This document shows, in pieces, positions 51,963 through 60,874 of a stretch of 64,000 nucleotides of DNA (its first letter is position 1; the number at the start of each line of letters is the position of its first letter). The notes under the pieces were generated by a model, which was not told the origin of the DNA, ran no database searches, and was given only the letters and a program-made list of their open reading frames with translations. This DNA is from Aliidongia sp035943795 (GTDB lineage Bacteria > Pseudomonadota > Alphaproteobacteria > ATCC43930 > CGMCC-115725). Position numbers and translations under genes: made by a program. The stretch is taken from assembly GCF_035943795.1 (NCBI RefSeq), contig NZ_DASZBY010000089.1, positions 53,454 to 117,453 on the forward strand, read 5' to 3'.

Positions 51963-53459
51963 ATGTCGCTGATCGACATGTCCGAGCCGCGTCCGGTTCC
52001 GACCCGCTTTACCGATGCAGCCCAGGCTTTGGCCGAAGTCCGCGCGATCTACGCCGGGCAATCCGCCTATCTCGTCGGGCGGTTCAAGGAATATGTCCGC
52101 GGCACCGACCTGCCCCGGCGCGTGCGCGGCTTCTATCCCTATGTCGAGATCTCGACCACGAGCCATGCCCGGTTGGACAGCCGGATTTCCTATGGCTTCG
52201 TGTTGGCGCCGGGCACCTATCGCGCGACACTGACCCGGCCCGACCTGTTCGGCGACTATTATCTGAAGCAGTTCGAGCTGCTGTTGACCAATCACAAGGT
52301 GGCACTCGAGGTTGGGCTGTCGAACCGGCCGATCCCGATCCATTTCGCGCTCGGCGAGAACATGCATCCGGAAGCCAATCTCGATCCGGCGCGGCTGGAG
52401 GTCGTCGGGGATTTCTTCGACCTGCCGGAGCTGACCTACGTCGACGACGCGGTGCCGAACGGCACCTATTTCCTGCCGACCGCCAATCGCCAGCCGCTGG
52501 CGCTGTTCACCGCCGCGCGGGTCGACCTGTCGCTGCAGCGCCTGAAGCACTACACCGCGACCGGGCCGGACCATTTCCAGCAGTTCGTGCTGTTCACCAA
52601 CTACCAGTTCTATGTCGACGAGTTCGTCCGGCTGGGCCATGCCATGATGGCGGCGGAGGGCGGCCAGGATCATGGCTACACGGCCTTCGTCGAGCCGGGC
52701 AACGTAGTGACGCCGAACCGCACGCTCGATCCGGATGCGGTCTCGACCGGGACCAAGCCGCCGCGCCTGCCGCAGATGCCGGCCTATCACCTGAAGCGCG
52801 CCGACGGCGCCGGCATCACGCTGATCAACATCGGCGTCGGGCCGTCGAACGCGAAGACGATCACCGACCATGTCGCCGTGCTGCGGCCCCATGCGTGGCT
52901 GATGCTGGGACACTGCGCCGGCCTGCGCGGCTCGCAGAAGCTGGGCGATTATGTGCTGGCCCATGCCTATGTGCGCGACGACCATGTACTCGACGACGCG
53001 CTGCCGACCTGGGTGCCGCTGCCGGCATTGGCCGAGGTGCAGCAGGCGCTGGAAAGCGCCGTTGCCCAGGTCGCCGGCGTCAGCGGCTATGAATTGAAGG
53101 CGCTGATGCAGACCGGCACGGTCGCGACCACCGACGACCGGAACTGGGAGCTGAAGGATCAGAAGGAACTGGTCGCGCGCTTCAACCTGTCGCGCGCCAT
53201 CGCGCTCGATATGGAATCGGCGACCATCGCCGCCAACGGCTACCGCTTCCGCGTGCCCTACGGCACCCTGCTCTGCATCTCCGACAAGCCGATGCACGGC
53301 AATCTCAAGCTGCCCGGGATGGCCGACCGGTTCTATCGCGAGCGGGTCGACCAGCACCTGAAGATCGGCGTGCTGACCATGGAGATCCTGCGCGACGGCG
53401 GCCTGGAACGCCTGCACAGCCGCAAGCTGCGCAGCTTTTCGGAAACGGCGTTTCGATGA
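51963..53459 (+). CDS. amn: AMP nucleosidase
   Basis: This 498-residue AMP nucleosidase cleaves AMP to adenine and ribose 5-phosphate. It has the N-terminal Amn-specific domain (residues 1-180, with PYVEISTTSHARLDSRISYGFV and LFGDYYLKQFE) and a C-terminal nucleoside phosphorylase-like domain (LINIGVGPSNAKTITDHVAVLRPHAWLMLGHCAGLR, ALDMESATIAANGYRFRVPYGTLL). It is close to the E. coli enzyme in length. It starts 48 bases after the LysR stop and overlaps the adenine deaminase start, so its product, adenine, is passed on to the next enzyme. Confidence 0.96.
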   Translation: MSLIDMSEPRPVPTRFTDAAQALAEVRAIYAGQSAYLVGRFKEYVRGTDLPRRVRGFYPYVEISTTSHARLDSRISYGFVLAPGTYRATLTRPDLFGDYYLKQFELLLTNHKVALEVGLSNRPIPIHFALGENMHPEANLDPARLEVVGDFFDLPELTYVDDAVPNGTYFLPTANRQPLALFTAARVDLSLQRLKHYTATGPDHFQQFVLFTNYQFYVDEFVRLGHAMMAAEGGQDHGYTAFVEPGNVVTPNRTLDPDAVSTGTKPPRLPQMPAYHLKRADGAGITLINIGVGPSNAKTITDHVAVLRPHAWLMLGHCAGLRGSQKLGDYVLAHAYVRDDHVLDDALPTWVPLPALAEVQQALESAVAQVAGVSGYELKALMQTGTVATTDDRNWELKDQKELVARFNLSRAIALDMESATIAANGYRFRVPYGTLLCISDKPMHGNLKLPGMADRFYRERVDQHLKIGVLTMEILRDGGLERLHSRKLRSFSETAFR

Positions 53460-55174
53460 AGGCATCCCGCGACGACCTGAAACGGCGGATCGACCAGGCG
53501 CGCGGGAACCACGAGGCCGATCTCGTGGTCAAGAATGTGCGGATGCTGGATATCGTGACCGGCGAGATCGTGCGCACCGACATCGCGATGTGCGGGCCCC
53601 AGATCGTCGGGACCTGTGATCTCGATTATCGCGGGACGGACGAGATCGACGGATCCCGGTATTTCGCCGTGCCGGGCTTCATCGATACCCATGTCCATCC
53701 GGAATCGACCCTGGTGCTGCCCGACCAGTTCGACCGGCTGCTGCTCAATCGCGGCACCACGACCGCGATCGCCGACCCGCACGAGATCGCCAACGTGCTG
53801 GGCACGCCTGGGCTCGAATATTTCATCGCGGCCGCTGAGGGCCTGGCGATGGATCTGCGGATCAATCTCGCCTCCTGCGTCCCGGCGACGCCGCTCGAGA
53901 CCTCGGGCGCCTGGCTCGATGCCGCCGCCCTGGTGGCGCTGCGCGATCATCCCCAGGTTCTGGGCCTCGCCGAATTCATGAATTTCCCCGGTGTGCTCGC
54001 CAAGGTCGACGAGGTGCTCGACAAGCTGGTGGCGTTCCAGGACGGGCATATCGACGGCCATGCGCCCTTGCTCGGCGGCCGGGATCTCAACGCCTATCTA
54101 TCGTGCGGCATCCGCAATTGCCACGAATCGACCGGTCTCGCCGAAGCCGCGGAAAAGCTGCGCAAGGGCATGCAGGTGCTGATCCGCGACGGCAGCGTGA
54201 CCAAGGACGTGCATGCGCTGGCACCGCTGATCGACATCGCCCGTTCGCCGTTCCTCAGCTTCTGCACCGACGACCGGACGCCGCTGCACATCGTCGAGGA
54301 CGGACATCTGGACCATCTGATCCGGACCGCCATCGCGGAGGGGCGACCCGCCCATGCGGTCTATCGGGCGGCGACCTGGTCGGCGGCGAACCATTTCGGG
54401 CTCAGGGATCGCGGCCTGATCGCACCGGGCCGGCTCGCCGACATCGTTCTGCTCGACGATCTCGACACCTGCGCCGTCGCCAAGGTCATCCGGGCCGGCA
54501 AGCCGGTCGGGCCGGAGACGTTCGAGCATCGCCGGCTGCCGGTGCCGGTCGGATACGGCTCGGTCAAGCGCGCGCCGGTCGCGGCCGCGGATTTCGCCGT
54601 ACCGTGCCAAGGGCCGACCGGGCCGGTCATCGGGCTCAGGATCAACCAGATCGTGACCGACGCCCTGACCCTGACGCTGCCCTATCGCGGCGGCGAGCGG
54701 CATCCGGACCCGGCGCAGGACGTGGCCAAGGTCGCGGTGCTGGAGCGCCACGGCAAGAACGGCAATATCGGCCGCGGCTTCGTCAAGGGCTTCGGCCTCA
54801 CCGGCGGCGCGATCGCATCGAGCATCGGTCACGACGCCCACAACATCATCGTGGTCGGGCACGACGATGCCGACATGGCACTCGCGGTCAATCGCCTGAT
54901 CCAGCTGCAGGGCGGCTTCGTCGCGGCCCGCAACGGGGCGGTGCTGGGCGAACTGGCCCTGCCGATCGCCGGATTGATGAGCGACCGCCCGGCCGAGGAG
55001 GTCGAGGCGCGCCTGCGCGCGCTTCGCACCGTGGTGCGGGACCTCGGCTGCCAACTGGCCGAACCGTTCGTCCAGATGGCGTTCCTGCCGCTGTCGGTCA
55101 TCCCGCACCTGAAGATCACCGACCGCGGCCTGGTCGACGTCGACCGGTTCGAGGTGATCGGGCTCGACCGCTGA
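53456..55174 (+). CDS. ade: Adenine deaminase
   Basis: This 572-residue amidohydrolase deaminates adenine to hypoxanthine. The metal-binding GFIDTHVHPESTL motif, the TTAIADPHEIANVLG segment, the DGHAPLLGGRDLNAYLSCGIRNCHESTG region and the C-terminal GRGFVKGFGLTGGAIASSIGHDAHNIIVVG domain are all typical of bacterial Ade. It starts in a four-base ATGA overlap with amn. Amn and Ade together turn AMP into hypoxanthine, the substrate of the xanthine dehydrogenase encoded at 59432-63192. Confidence 0.96.
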   Translation: MKASRDDLKRRIDQARGNHEADLVVKNVRMLDIVTGEIVRTDIAMCGPQIVGTCDLDYRGTDEIDGSRYFAVPGFIDTHVHPESTLVLPDQFDRLLLNRGTTTAIADPHEIANVLGTPGLEYFIAAAEGLAMDLRINLASCVPATPLETSGAWLDAAALVALRDHPQVLGLAEFMNFPGVLAKVDEVLDKLVAFQDGHIDGHAPLLGGRDLNAYLSCGIRNCHESTGLAEAAEKLRKGMQVLIRDGSVTKDVHALAPLIDIARSPFLSFCTDDRTPLHIVEDGHLDHLIRTAIAEGRPAHAVYRAATWSAANHFGLRDRGLIAPGRLADIVLLDDLDTCAVAKVIRAGKPVGPETFEHRRLPVPVGYGSVKRAPVAAADFAVPCQGPTGPVIGLRINQIVTDALTLTLPYRGGERHPDPAQDVAKVAVLERHGKNGNIGRGFVKGFGLTGGAIASSIGHDAHNIIVVGHDDADMALAVNRLIQLQGGFVAARNGAVLGELALPIAGLMSDRPAEEVEARLRALRTVVRDLGCQLAEPFVQMAFLPLSVIPHLKITDRGLVDVDRFEVIGLDR

Positions 55175-55264
55175 CGGCTGCGATTGTGTGTGCCGCGGCC
55201 ATGTGGGAAGCTCCCGCCCGACGGGGGAGCCGCAATAGAGCAGCATGTTCCGGGGAGACGCATC

Positions 55265-56344
55265 TTGATCAACTATTACAGCCTGGGTCCCGACAAGAGG
55301 ATCAACGAGATCGTCTTCGCCGGCAGCCACGATGCGGGCATCACTTCCGGCGCATCCAACGTCCAGACCCAGTCGGTCGACATCATGCTGCAGGCGGCGG
55401 CGGGCGTTCGCATTTTCGATCTGCGCATCGCCGCCGTTAAGGCCGGCAAGGACGCGCTCGGCAACAAGGCCGTGCAGATGAGGGCGTTCCATGCCGACGG
55501 GATGCTGAAGAAGGACGAAACCAAGACCCGCTTCATGCCGGAATTCAACCGGACCGAAACGCTGGAGCGAACCAAGCTGCGCGGCGGCGGCTTCGGGATG
55601 AGCCTGGAGAAAATGCTCGAGGATGCGGCCAAATTCGTGCGCAGCCCGTTCGGCTCGACCGAGTTCCTGTTGCTCAAATTCGACAAATCGACCAACTGGT
55701 CGTTGATCGCCGAGGCGTGCGTCACGCTGCTGGGCGATACGCTCTACCGGGGCGGTGGAAATCTGAACAACAAGACGTTGAAGCAGCTGCGCGGCAAGGT
55801 GGTCGTCCTGTTCACGCCGGCTGGTCTCGCCGAGGTCGTGAAAGACTATCCGCCCGGCTCCGGCATTTTCGGCATCAAGAACGTCGCCGGCGAGGGCGCG
55901 CAGTACGATGACGAATACAACGGCCTGCAGTATTTCGGCAAAGGCGGCACCTCGCCCTTCAATCCCCGCAACAAGATCGCCCAGAACGTGAAGAAGCAGA
56001 CCAAGCTGATGCAGGCCGGGGGCCATGCCAACCCGGACGTGATGGGTATGATGTACTGGACCACAACGGGTCTGGACGAGAGCATCTACAAACGCAACCG
56101 GACGATGTGGACCGCGCCGAACCAGGCGAAACTGGCGGCGCTGTGGAACAACGGCCTGGGCGACGCGGTCAGGTCCGGCGCGCCCGACAGCCTCGATCTC
56201 GGGTCGCCGTCGTCCGGCAATGCCATCAAGCGGTTCATGCCGAACTTCATCATGATCGACTTTGCCGACGATACGAAGTGCAAGACCATCTTCGAGCTGA
56301 ACCAGCGACCCGCGACCGAGCTGGTCGGGCTGGACGACTTCTGA
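55265..56344 (+). CDS. PI-PLC X-domain-like phosphodiesterase family protein
   Basis: This 359-residue protein has features of the phosphatidylinositol-specific phospholipase C X domain: the N-terminal FAGSHDAGITS with the catalytic-type His, VRIFDLRIAA, and FLLLKFDKSTNWSL. There is no clear signal peptide. The predicted start is TTG at 55265, seven bases after GGGGAG. It sits between ade and the second LysR and has no obvious part in purine metabolism, so it may be an insertion into the locus or have an unrelated role. It ends one base before the convergent LysR stop. Confidence 0.75.
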   Translation: MINYYSLGPDKRINEIVFAGSHDAGITSGASNVQTQSVDIMLQAAAGVRIFDLRIAAVKAGKDALGNKAVQMRAFHADGMLKKDETKTRFMPEFNRTETLERTKLRGGGFGMSLEKMLEDAAKFVRSPFGSTEFLLLKFDKSTNWSLIAEACVTLLGDTLYRGGGNLNNKTLKQLRGKVVVLFTPAGLAEVVKDYPPGSGIFGIKNVAGEGAQYDDEYNGLQYFGKGGTSPFNPRNKIAQNVKKQTKLMQAGGHANPDVMGMMYWTTTGLDESIYKRNRTMWTAPNQAKLAALWNNGLGDAVRSGAPDSLDLGSPSSGNAIKRFMPNFIMIDFADDTKCKTIFELNQRPATELVGLDDF

Positions 56345-56345
56345 C

Positions 56346-57344
56346 CTAAAACGGGGTCTGAGGGGCCGATACCGGCAACATTTCGCCCAGCACCTGGCGG
56401 CTCACGTCGAAGAAGATGGCAGGTGCCAGGCGCAGGGTGGCGTCCGCGCGGGTGACCACGGCCAAGCGGTCGACCGGCAGGTTGGCGTCGGCGAGCGGGA
56501 CGAAGGCCAGGCTGCCGTCGGCCAATTGCCGGGCGATGCCGAGCCGGGTCTGGAACGCGACGAAGCGGCCCTGCAGGGCGAGGGCGGCCATGAAGCGCAG
56601 CAGGTTCGCCTCGACGAAGCTGCGCGGCGCCGTGCCGATGGCGGCGAAAGCGGCGTCGAGCGCGTCGCGGATCGACATGCCCTTGGTCGGCAGCACCAGC
56701 GGATAGTCGAGACAGTCCGCCACCGTCACCCGGGCGCGCCCGGCCAGCGGGTGGTCGCGCGCCACCACCGCGCCGATCGGCAGATCGCGGGCGAGCGCCA
56801 CGCTCAGCTGCGCCTGCCGGGGCGGGTTGAAGGTGAGGCCGATCTCGACCTCGCCCCGCGCCACCAGGCCGGCGACCGCGCTCGATGACTCGACCGTGAC
56901 CGCGACATGGATCAATGGAAAGCGCCTGGCGAATTCGGCGACGATCGAGGGCAGCAGGTCGCTGGCGATGCTCTCGACGCAGGCAACGCGCACCAGCCCG
57001 CGGCGTACGCCCTGGACCGCGTCCATGTCGGCGGCGGTGGCGTCGAGATCGCCCAGGGCCATGCGGGCATGGCGGGCCAGGATCTCGCCCATCGGCAGCA
57101 ACCGCAGGGTCCGGCCCTGCCGCTCGAACAGCGGTCCGCCGATCGTCTCTTCCAATTGCAGGATCTGCCGGTTTACTGCCGACGACGCGATATTGAGCCG
57201 ACGCGCGGCGGCACGGATCGACAGGCTGTCGCACACGGCCGCGAAATAATGCAGCGCCGGGCCGTAGAGCGCGCGGGCGAGTTGGTCGCGCGACAGGACG
57301 GTCGTGCGGGCGGACGAGCGCGGCCGTTCGGTGTCGTTGGTCAC
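56346..57344 (-). CDS. LysR family transcriptional regulator, divergent from the allantoin/xanthine operon
   Basis: This 332-residue LysR regulator has an N-terminal extension of about 25 residues before the winged helix (LSIRAAARRLNIASSAVNRQILQLEETIGGPLFER). The effector domain has ARGEVEIGLTFNPPRQAQLSVAL. The recognition helix matches that of the LysR at 50988. It is divergent from puuE, with a 311-base region between them carrying T-N11-A palindromes. It is a strong candidate regulator of the ureide and xanthine dehydrogenase operon. Confidence 0.93.
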   Translation of the reverse strand: MTNDTERPRSSARTTVLSRDQLARALYGPALHYFAAVCDSLSIRAAARRLNIASSAVNRQILQLEETIGGPLFERQGRTLRLLPMGEILARHARMALGDLDATAADMDAVQGVRRGLVRVACVESIASDLLPSIVAEFARRFPLIHVAVTVESSSAVAGLVARGEVEIGLTFNPPRQAQLSVALARDLPIGAVVARDHPLAGRARVTVADCLDYPLVLPTKGMSIRDALDAAFAAIGTAPRSFVEANLLRFMAALALQGRFVAFQTRLGIARQLADGSLAFVPLADANLPVDRLAVVTRADATLRLAPAIFFDVSRQVLGEMLPVSAPQTPF

Positions 57345-57655
57345 GGTCGGTTTCTGGTTTGCCAGGACGATGGATCGCGGTTTGCGTGAAGGCAGGCGAT
57401 CACTTCGATCGCATCGTGCATGTCGCCCATTCTATGGCGGCGGCGTCCAAGATGGCATTTGGCTCGTCAAATGGGAAGCGAGGCGGATCGATATGCCATG
57501 TTATCCGATCTCGCTTCGATGGCAACATGCCATCCATCGATGCCAAATCGCGCTCACATTGCTCGCCAAATGGTGCTTGCCGTCGAAGCGTTTCGGCTCA
57601 ACGCTGCTCGAATGGGCAGAATCGATGGATGGGGTTTTATGAGGCACGACAGGGT
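57345..57655. promoter_or_regulatory. Divergent control region between LysR and puuE operon with repeated sites
   Basis: This 311-base stretch has no credible gene; the frames that cross it lack a ribosome site and belong to chance readings. It holds a palindrome GATGGCA-ACA-TGCCATC (57518-57534), a CATTTG/CAAATG palindrome with six-base spacer (57456-57473), and two CCAAAT repeats (57543-57548, 57566-57573). The clustering suggests several LysR dimer sites upstream of puuE. Confidence 0.55.
57518..57534. promoter_or_regulatory. T-N11-A palindrome, candidate LysR operator
   Basis: GATGGCA and TGCCATC flank ACA. The core TGGC-AACAT-GCCA runs T to A with 11 bases between, the LysR box layout. 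It lies 122 bases upstream of the puuE start. It shares TGCC/GGCA half-sites, in reverse order, with the palindrome at 49473-49493, as expected for related LysR proteins. Confidence 0.5.
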
Positions 57656-58567
57656 ATGAGCGGCGAGTATCCCCGCGACCTCGTCGGCTATGGCGAAAAC
57701 CCGCCGGATCCGTGCTGGCCGGGCGGGGCGCGTTTGGCCGTGCAGATCGTAATGAACTATGAGGAGGGCGGCGAAGCGTCGATCCTGCATGGCGATGCCC
57801 ATGCCGAGTCCTATCTGCAGGAGGTGGTCGGTGCGCCGGCATTGCACGGCGTGCGCAACCTGCAGGTCGAATCGATCTACGAATACGGCAGCCGTGCCGG
57901 CTTTTGGCGGCTGATGCGGCTGTTCCGGGAGTTCGGCATGCCGGTGACCGTGTTCGCGGTCGCCATGGCGCTCGAACGCAATCCGGATGCCTGCGCCGCG
58001 ATGCTCGACGCCGGCCACGAGATCGCCAGCCACGGTTGGCGCTGGATCGACTATCAGCACATGCCGGTGGAGGAAGAGCGGGCACATCTCCGCCGCGCGA
58101 TTGAAACGCTGACCCGCCTGACCGGCAGCCGCCCGCTCGGCTGGTACACCGGCCGCCTCAGTCCGAATACGCGCCGCCTCGTGGTCGAGGAGGGCGGGTT
58201 TCTCTACGACGCCGATGCCTATAACGACGATCTGCCCTATTGGGTGACCGAGGGCGGCCGGCCGCATCTGGTCGTGCCTTATACGCTCGACGTCAACGAC
58301 ATGAAGTTCGGCACGGCCCAGGGCTTCAACCAGGGCGACGATTTCTTCACCTACGCCCGCGACGCGTTCGATGCGCTCTATGCCGAGGGCGGCAGGATGA
58401 TGTCGGTCGGGCTGCATTGCCGCCTGATCGGCCGGCCCGGACGGATCCAGGGGCTGCGCCGGTTCCTGCAGCACGTCCGGGGCCATGGCGACGTCTGGGT
58501 GTGCCGGCGGATCGACATCGCGCGCCATTGGATCGCCGAGCATCCCTATGGGGAGGCATCGGCATGA
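57656..58567 (+). CDS. puuE: Allantoinase PuuE (NodB-like)
   Basis: This 303-residue allantoinase of the metal-independent polysaccharide-deacetylase-like class opens the ring of allantoin to allantoate. It matches Pseudomonas PuuE closely: YPRDLVGYGENPPDPCWPGGAR at the start, VMNYEEGGE, YGSRAGFWRLMRLF, HEIASHGWRWIDYQHMP, GWYTGRLSPNTRRLVVEEGGFLYD and HCRLIGRPGRI. I chose the ATG at 57656 because the family's N-terminus aligns there, although the upstream ribosome site is weak (CAGGG). The stop overlaps the uraD start (ATGA). Confidence 0.96.
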   Translation: MSGEYPRDLVGYGENPPDPCWPGGARLAVQIVMNYEEGGEASILHGDAHAESYLQEVVGAPALHGVRNLQVESIYEYGSRAGFWRLMRLFREFGMPVTVFAVAMALERNPDACAAMLDAGHEIASHGWRWIDYQHMPVEEERAHLRRAIETLTRLTGSRPLGWYTGRLSPNTRRLVVEEGGFLYDADAYNDDLPYWVTEGGRPHLVVPYTLDVNDMKFGTAQGFNQGDDFFTYARDAFDALYAEGGRMMSVGLHCRLIGRPGRIQGLRRFLQHVRGHGDVWVCRRIDIARHWIAEHPYGEASA

Positions 58568-59067
58568 CCGTGCTCGATCGCCTGCCGCGCGACGCGTTCG
58601 TCGCAGCGACCGGGGGCATTTTCGAACATTCGCCCTGGGTCGCCGAGGCGGTCGCGGACCGGCGACCGTTCGGCACGGTGGAGAACCTGCATGGCGCCAT
58701 GGTCGCGGCCGTGATGGCGGCCGGACCGGCGCGGCAGATGGAATTGCTGCAGGCCCATCCGGAGCTGGCCGGCAAACTGGCGCGGGCCGGTGGCCTCACC
58801 ACCGCCTCGGCGGGCGAGCAGGCCAGCCTGGGGCTCGACCGGCTCGAACCGGCCGAGATCGCGCGCTTCGACCGGGCGAACGAGCGCTATCGGGCGCGGT
58901 TCGGCTTTCCCTTCATCATCGCGGTCAAGGCGCAGCGCGACCGAAGGGCGATCCTGGATGCGATCGAGACCCGGGCGATGAACGACAAAGCGGTCGAGAT
59001 CGCGACGGCGTTGGCCGAGGTTGCAAAGATCGCCCGCTTCCGGCTGGCCGCCCTGGAGGCATCATGA
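58564..59067 (+). CDS. uraD: 2-oxo-4-hydroxy-4-carboxy-5-ureidoimidazoline decarboxylase
   Basis: This 167-residue OHCU decarboxylase produces S-allantoin, the last step of urate breakdown before allantoinase. The family segments are present: FVAATGGIFEHSPWVAEAV, LLQAHPELAGKLA with the catalytic-type His, and ANERYRARFGFPFIIAVKAQ near the C-terminus. It is a helical, soluble cytoplasmic enzyme. Both ends overlap neighbours by four bases, so stoichiometric expression with PuuE and the hydrolase is likely. Confidence 0.96.
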   Translation: MTVLDRLPRDAFVAATGGIFEHSPWVAEAVADRRPFGTVENLHGAMVAAVMAAGPARQMELLQAHPELAGKLARAGGLTTASAGEQASLGLDRLEPAEIARFDRANERYRARFGFPFIIAVKAQRDRRAILDAIETRAMNDKAVEIATALAEVAKIARFRLAALEAS

Positions 59068-59432
59068 GCGACGGCGGTGCCGGACGCCTGACCCTGCACG
59101 TGCTCGACACCAGCCTCGGCCGGCCGGCGGCGGGGCTGGCCTATGCCCTGTTCCGGCTCGAAGGGGCGGAGCGTCACCGGCTCGCCGACGGGCTGACCGG
59201 ACCCGACGGCCGGGGCGGCGGCGGGCCGCTGCTGGCGGGCGCCGACCTGCGGCCCGGCCACTACGAGATCCTGTTCGAGGCCGGCACCTATCTTCGCGCG
59301 AACGGCATGCCAGCGGCCGACCTGTTCTACGACCAGATCCCGATCCGCTTCCAGGTCGGCGACCCGGCGCAGAATTATCACGTGCCGCTGATCCTGGCGC
59401 GCTACGGCTATACGACCTATCGGGGCAGCTGA
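59064..59432 (+). CDS. uraH: 5-hydroxyisourate hydrolase (transthyretin-like)
   Basis: This 122-residue transthyretin-like hydrolase converts 5-hydroxyisourate to OHCU. Catalytic residues are recognisable as the His in LTLHVLDTSLGRPA and the C-terminal YRGS tetrapeptide that diagnoses the enzyme rather than hormone-binding transthyretin. IPIRFQVGDPAQNYHVPLILARYGYTTYRGS closes the fold. It has no signal peptide, so it is cytoplasmic. It overlaps uraD (ATGA), and xdhA starts on its stop (TGATG). Confidence 0.96.
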   Translation: MSDGGAGRLTLHVLDTSLGRPAAGLAYALFRLEGAERHRLADGLTGPDGRGGGGPLLAGADLRPGHYEILFEAGTYLRANGMPAADLFYDQIPIRFQVGDPAQNYHVPLILARYGYTTYRGS

Positions 59433-60874
59433 TGGACCGCGTCCGCTTCCTGCTCGACGGCGCGGTCCGGACGGTCGGCGAATTCGATCCGACCCTGACG
59501 GTGCTGGAATTCCTGCGCGAGACCGAGCGGCGCTGCGGCACCAAGGAGGGCTGTGCCGAGGGGGACTGCGGCGCCTGCACGGTGGTGCTGGGCGAGCCGG
59601 TCGATGGCGCCGTGCGCTATCGGGCGGTCAATGCCTGCATCCTGTTCCTGGGCGCCCTCGACGGCAAAGAGCTGGTCACGGTCGAGAGCCTGGGCGGCCC
59701 GGAGGCGCCCCATCCGGTGCAGCAGGCGCTGGTCGAGTGCCACGGCTCGCAATGCGGCTTCTGTACGCCCGGCTTCGTCATGTCGCTCTACGCGCTCTGG
59801 CAGGCCGACGGCCGGCCGGTCCGGTCCGAGATCGAACAGGCGCTCGCCGGCAACCTGTGCCGCTGTACCGGCTATCGCCCGATCATGGATGCGGCGGAGC
59901 AGGCGTGCGGCCGGCCGGATCGGGTCGACGGCAGGCATGCCACGACGGCAGAACAACTTCAGGCCCTCCTGCCGACCGAAACCCTGGCGATCGAGCGGGA
60001 CGGGCGACGCTTCCTGGCACCCATCGGCCTCGATGCCCTGGCAGATCTGATGTTGGCCCATCCTCAGGCGACGCTCGTTGCCGGCGGCACCGATGTCGGC
60101 CTGTGGGTGACCAAGCAGCATCGCCGGCTGGAAACCGTGATCTCCCTGGGTCGCGTCGCCGGTCTGGCCGACGTGACGGAAACGGTCGACGGCATCGAGA
60201 TCGGCGCTGCGGTGCCCTATGTCGATGCCATGCCGATCCTGGCGCGGTGGCACCCGGAGATCGACGGCCTGCTGCGCCGCCTGGGCTCGGTCCAGATCCG
60301 CAATACCGGCACGATCGGCGGCAACATCGCGAACGGTTCGCCGATCGGCGACAGCCTGCCCGCCCTGATCGCGCTCGAAGCCAGCCTGGTGCTGCGCCGG
60401 GGAGCGGTCGAACGCGTTTTGCCGCTTGAGGATTTCTTCCTGAAATACCGCCAGACTGCATTGATGCCGGGCGAGTTCGTCGCCCGGATCCGGGTGCCGT
60501 CGGCGCGGGCCGGGACGCTGTTCCGCAGCTACAAGATCTCGAAACGCTTCGACCAGGATATCTCGGCGGTCTGCGGCGGCTTTGCGGTGACGATCGCCGA
60601 CGGTCGCGTCGCCGACCTTCGCCTGGCGTTCGGTGGCATGGCCGGCATTCCGGCGCGCGCCCGGGCCTGCGAACAGGCGCTGATCGGCCAACCCTGGACC
60701 GAGGCTTCGGTCGCCGCCGCCTTGCCGGCGCTCGCGCAGGATTTCGCACCGCTGTCGGATATGCGGGCCAGTGCCGACTATCGGGCACGGGTCGCCCGCA
60801 ACCTGGTGCGCAAGTTCCAGATCGAGACGGACGGCGGGGCGCCGGTCGGCGTGCTGGCATTGGCGGCATCATGA
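59432..60874 (+). CDS. xdhA: Xanthine dehydrogenase small subunit (2Fe-2S and FAD)
   Basis: This 480-residue subunit passes electrons from the molybdenum centre to NAD. The N-terminal region carries both [2Fe-2S] motifs: CGTKEGCAEGDCGACTVVL, then CGFCTPGF and CRCTGYR. The C-terminal half is an FAD-binding domain with LVAGGTDVGLWVTKQHRRL, NTGTIGGNIANGSPIGD and SYKISKRFDQDI. This is the bacterial two-subunit XdhA form. It begins on the uraH stop and overlaps xdhB. It converts hypoxanthine to xanthine and urate together with XdhB. Confidence 0.97.
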   Translation: MDRVRFLLDGAVRTVGEFDPTLTVLEFLRETERRCGTKEGCAEGDCGACTVVLGEPVDGAVRYRAVNACILFLGALDGKELVTVESLGGPEAPHPVQQALVECHGSQCGFCTPGFVMSLYALWQADGRPVRSEIEQALAGNLCRCTGYRPIMDAAEQACGRPDRVDGRHATTAEQLQALLPTETLAIERDGRRFLAPIGLDALADLMLAHPQATLVAGGTDVGLWVTKQHRRLETVISLGRVAGLADVTETVDGIEIGAAVPYVDAMPILARWHPEIDGLLRRLGSVQIRNTGTIGGNIANGSPIGDSLPALIALEASLVLRRGAVERVLPLEDFFLKYRQTALMPGEFVARIRVPSARAGTLFRSYKISKRFDQDISAVCGGFAVTIADGRVADLRLAFGGMAGIPARARACEQALIGQPWTEASVAAALPALAQDFAPLSDMRASADYRARVARNLVRKFQIETDGGAPVGVLALAAS

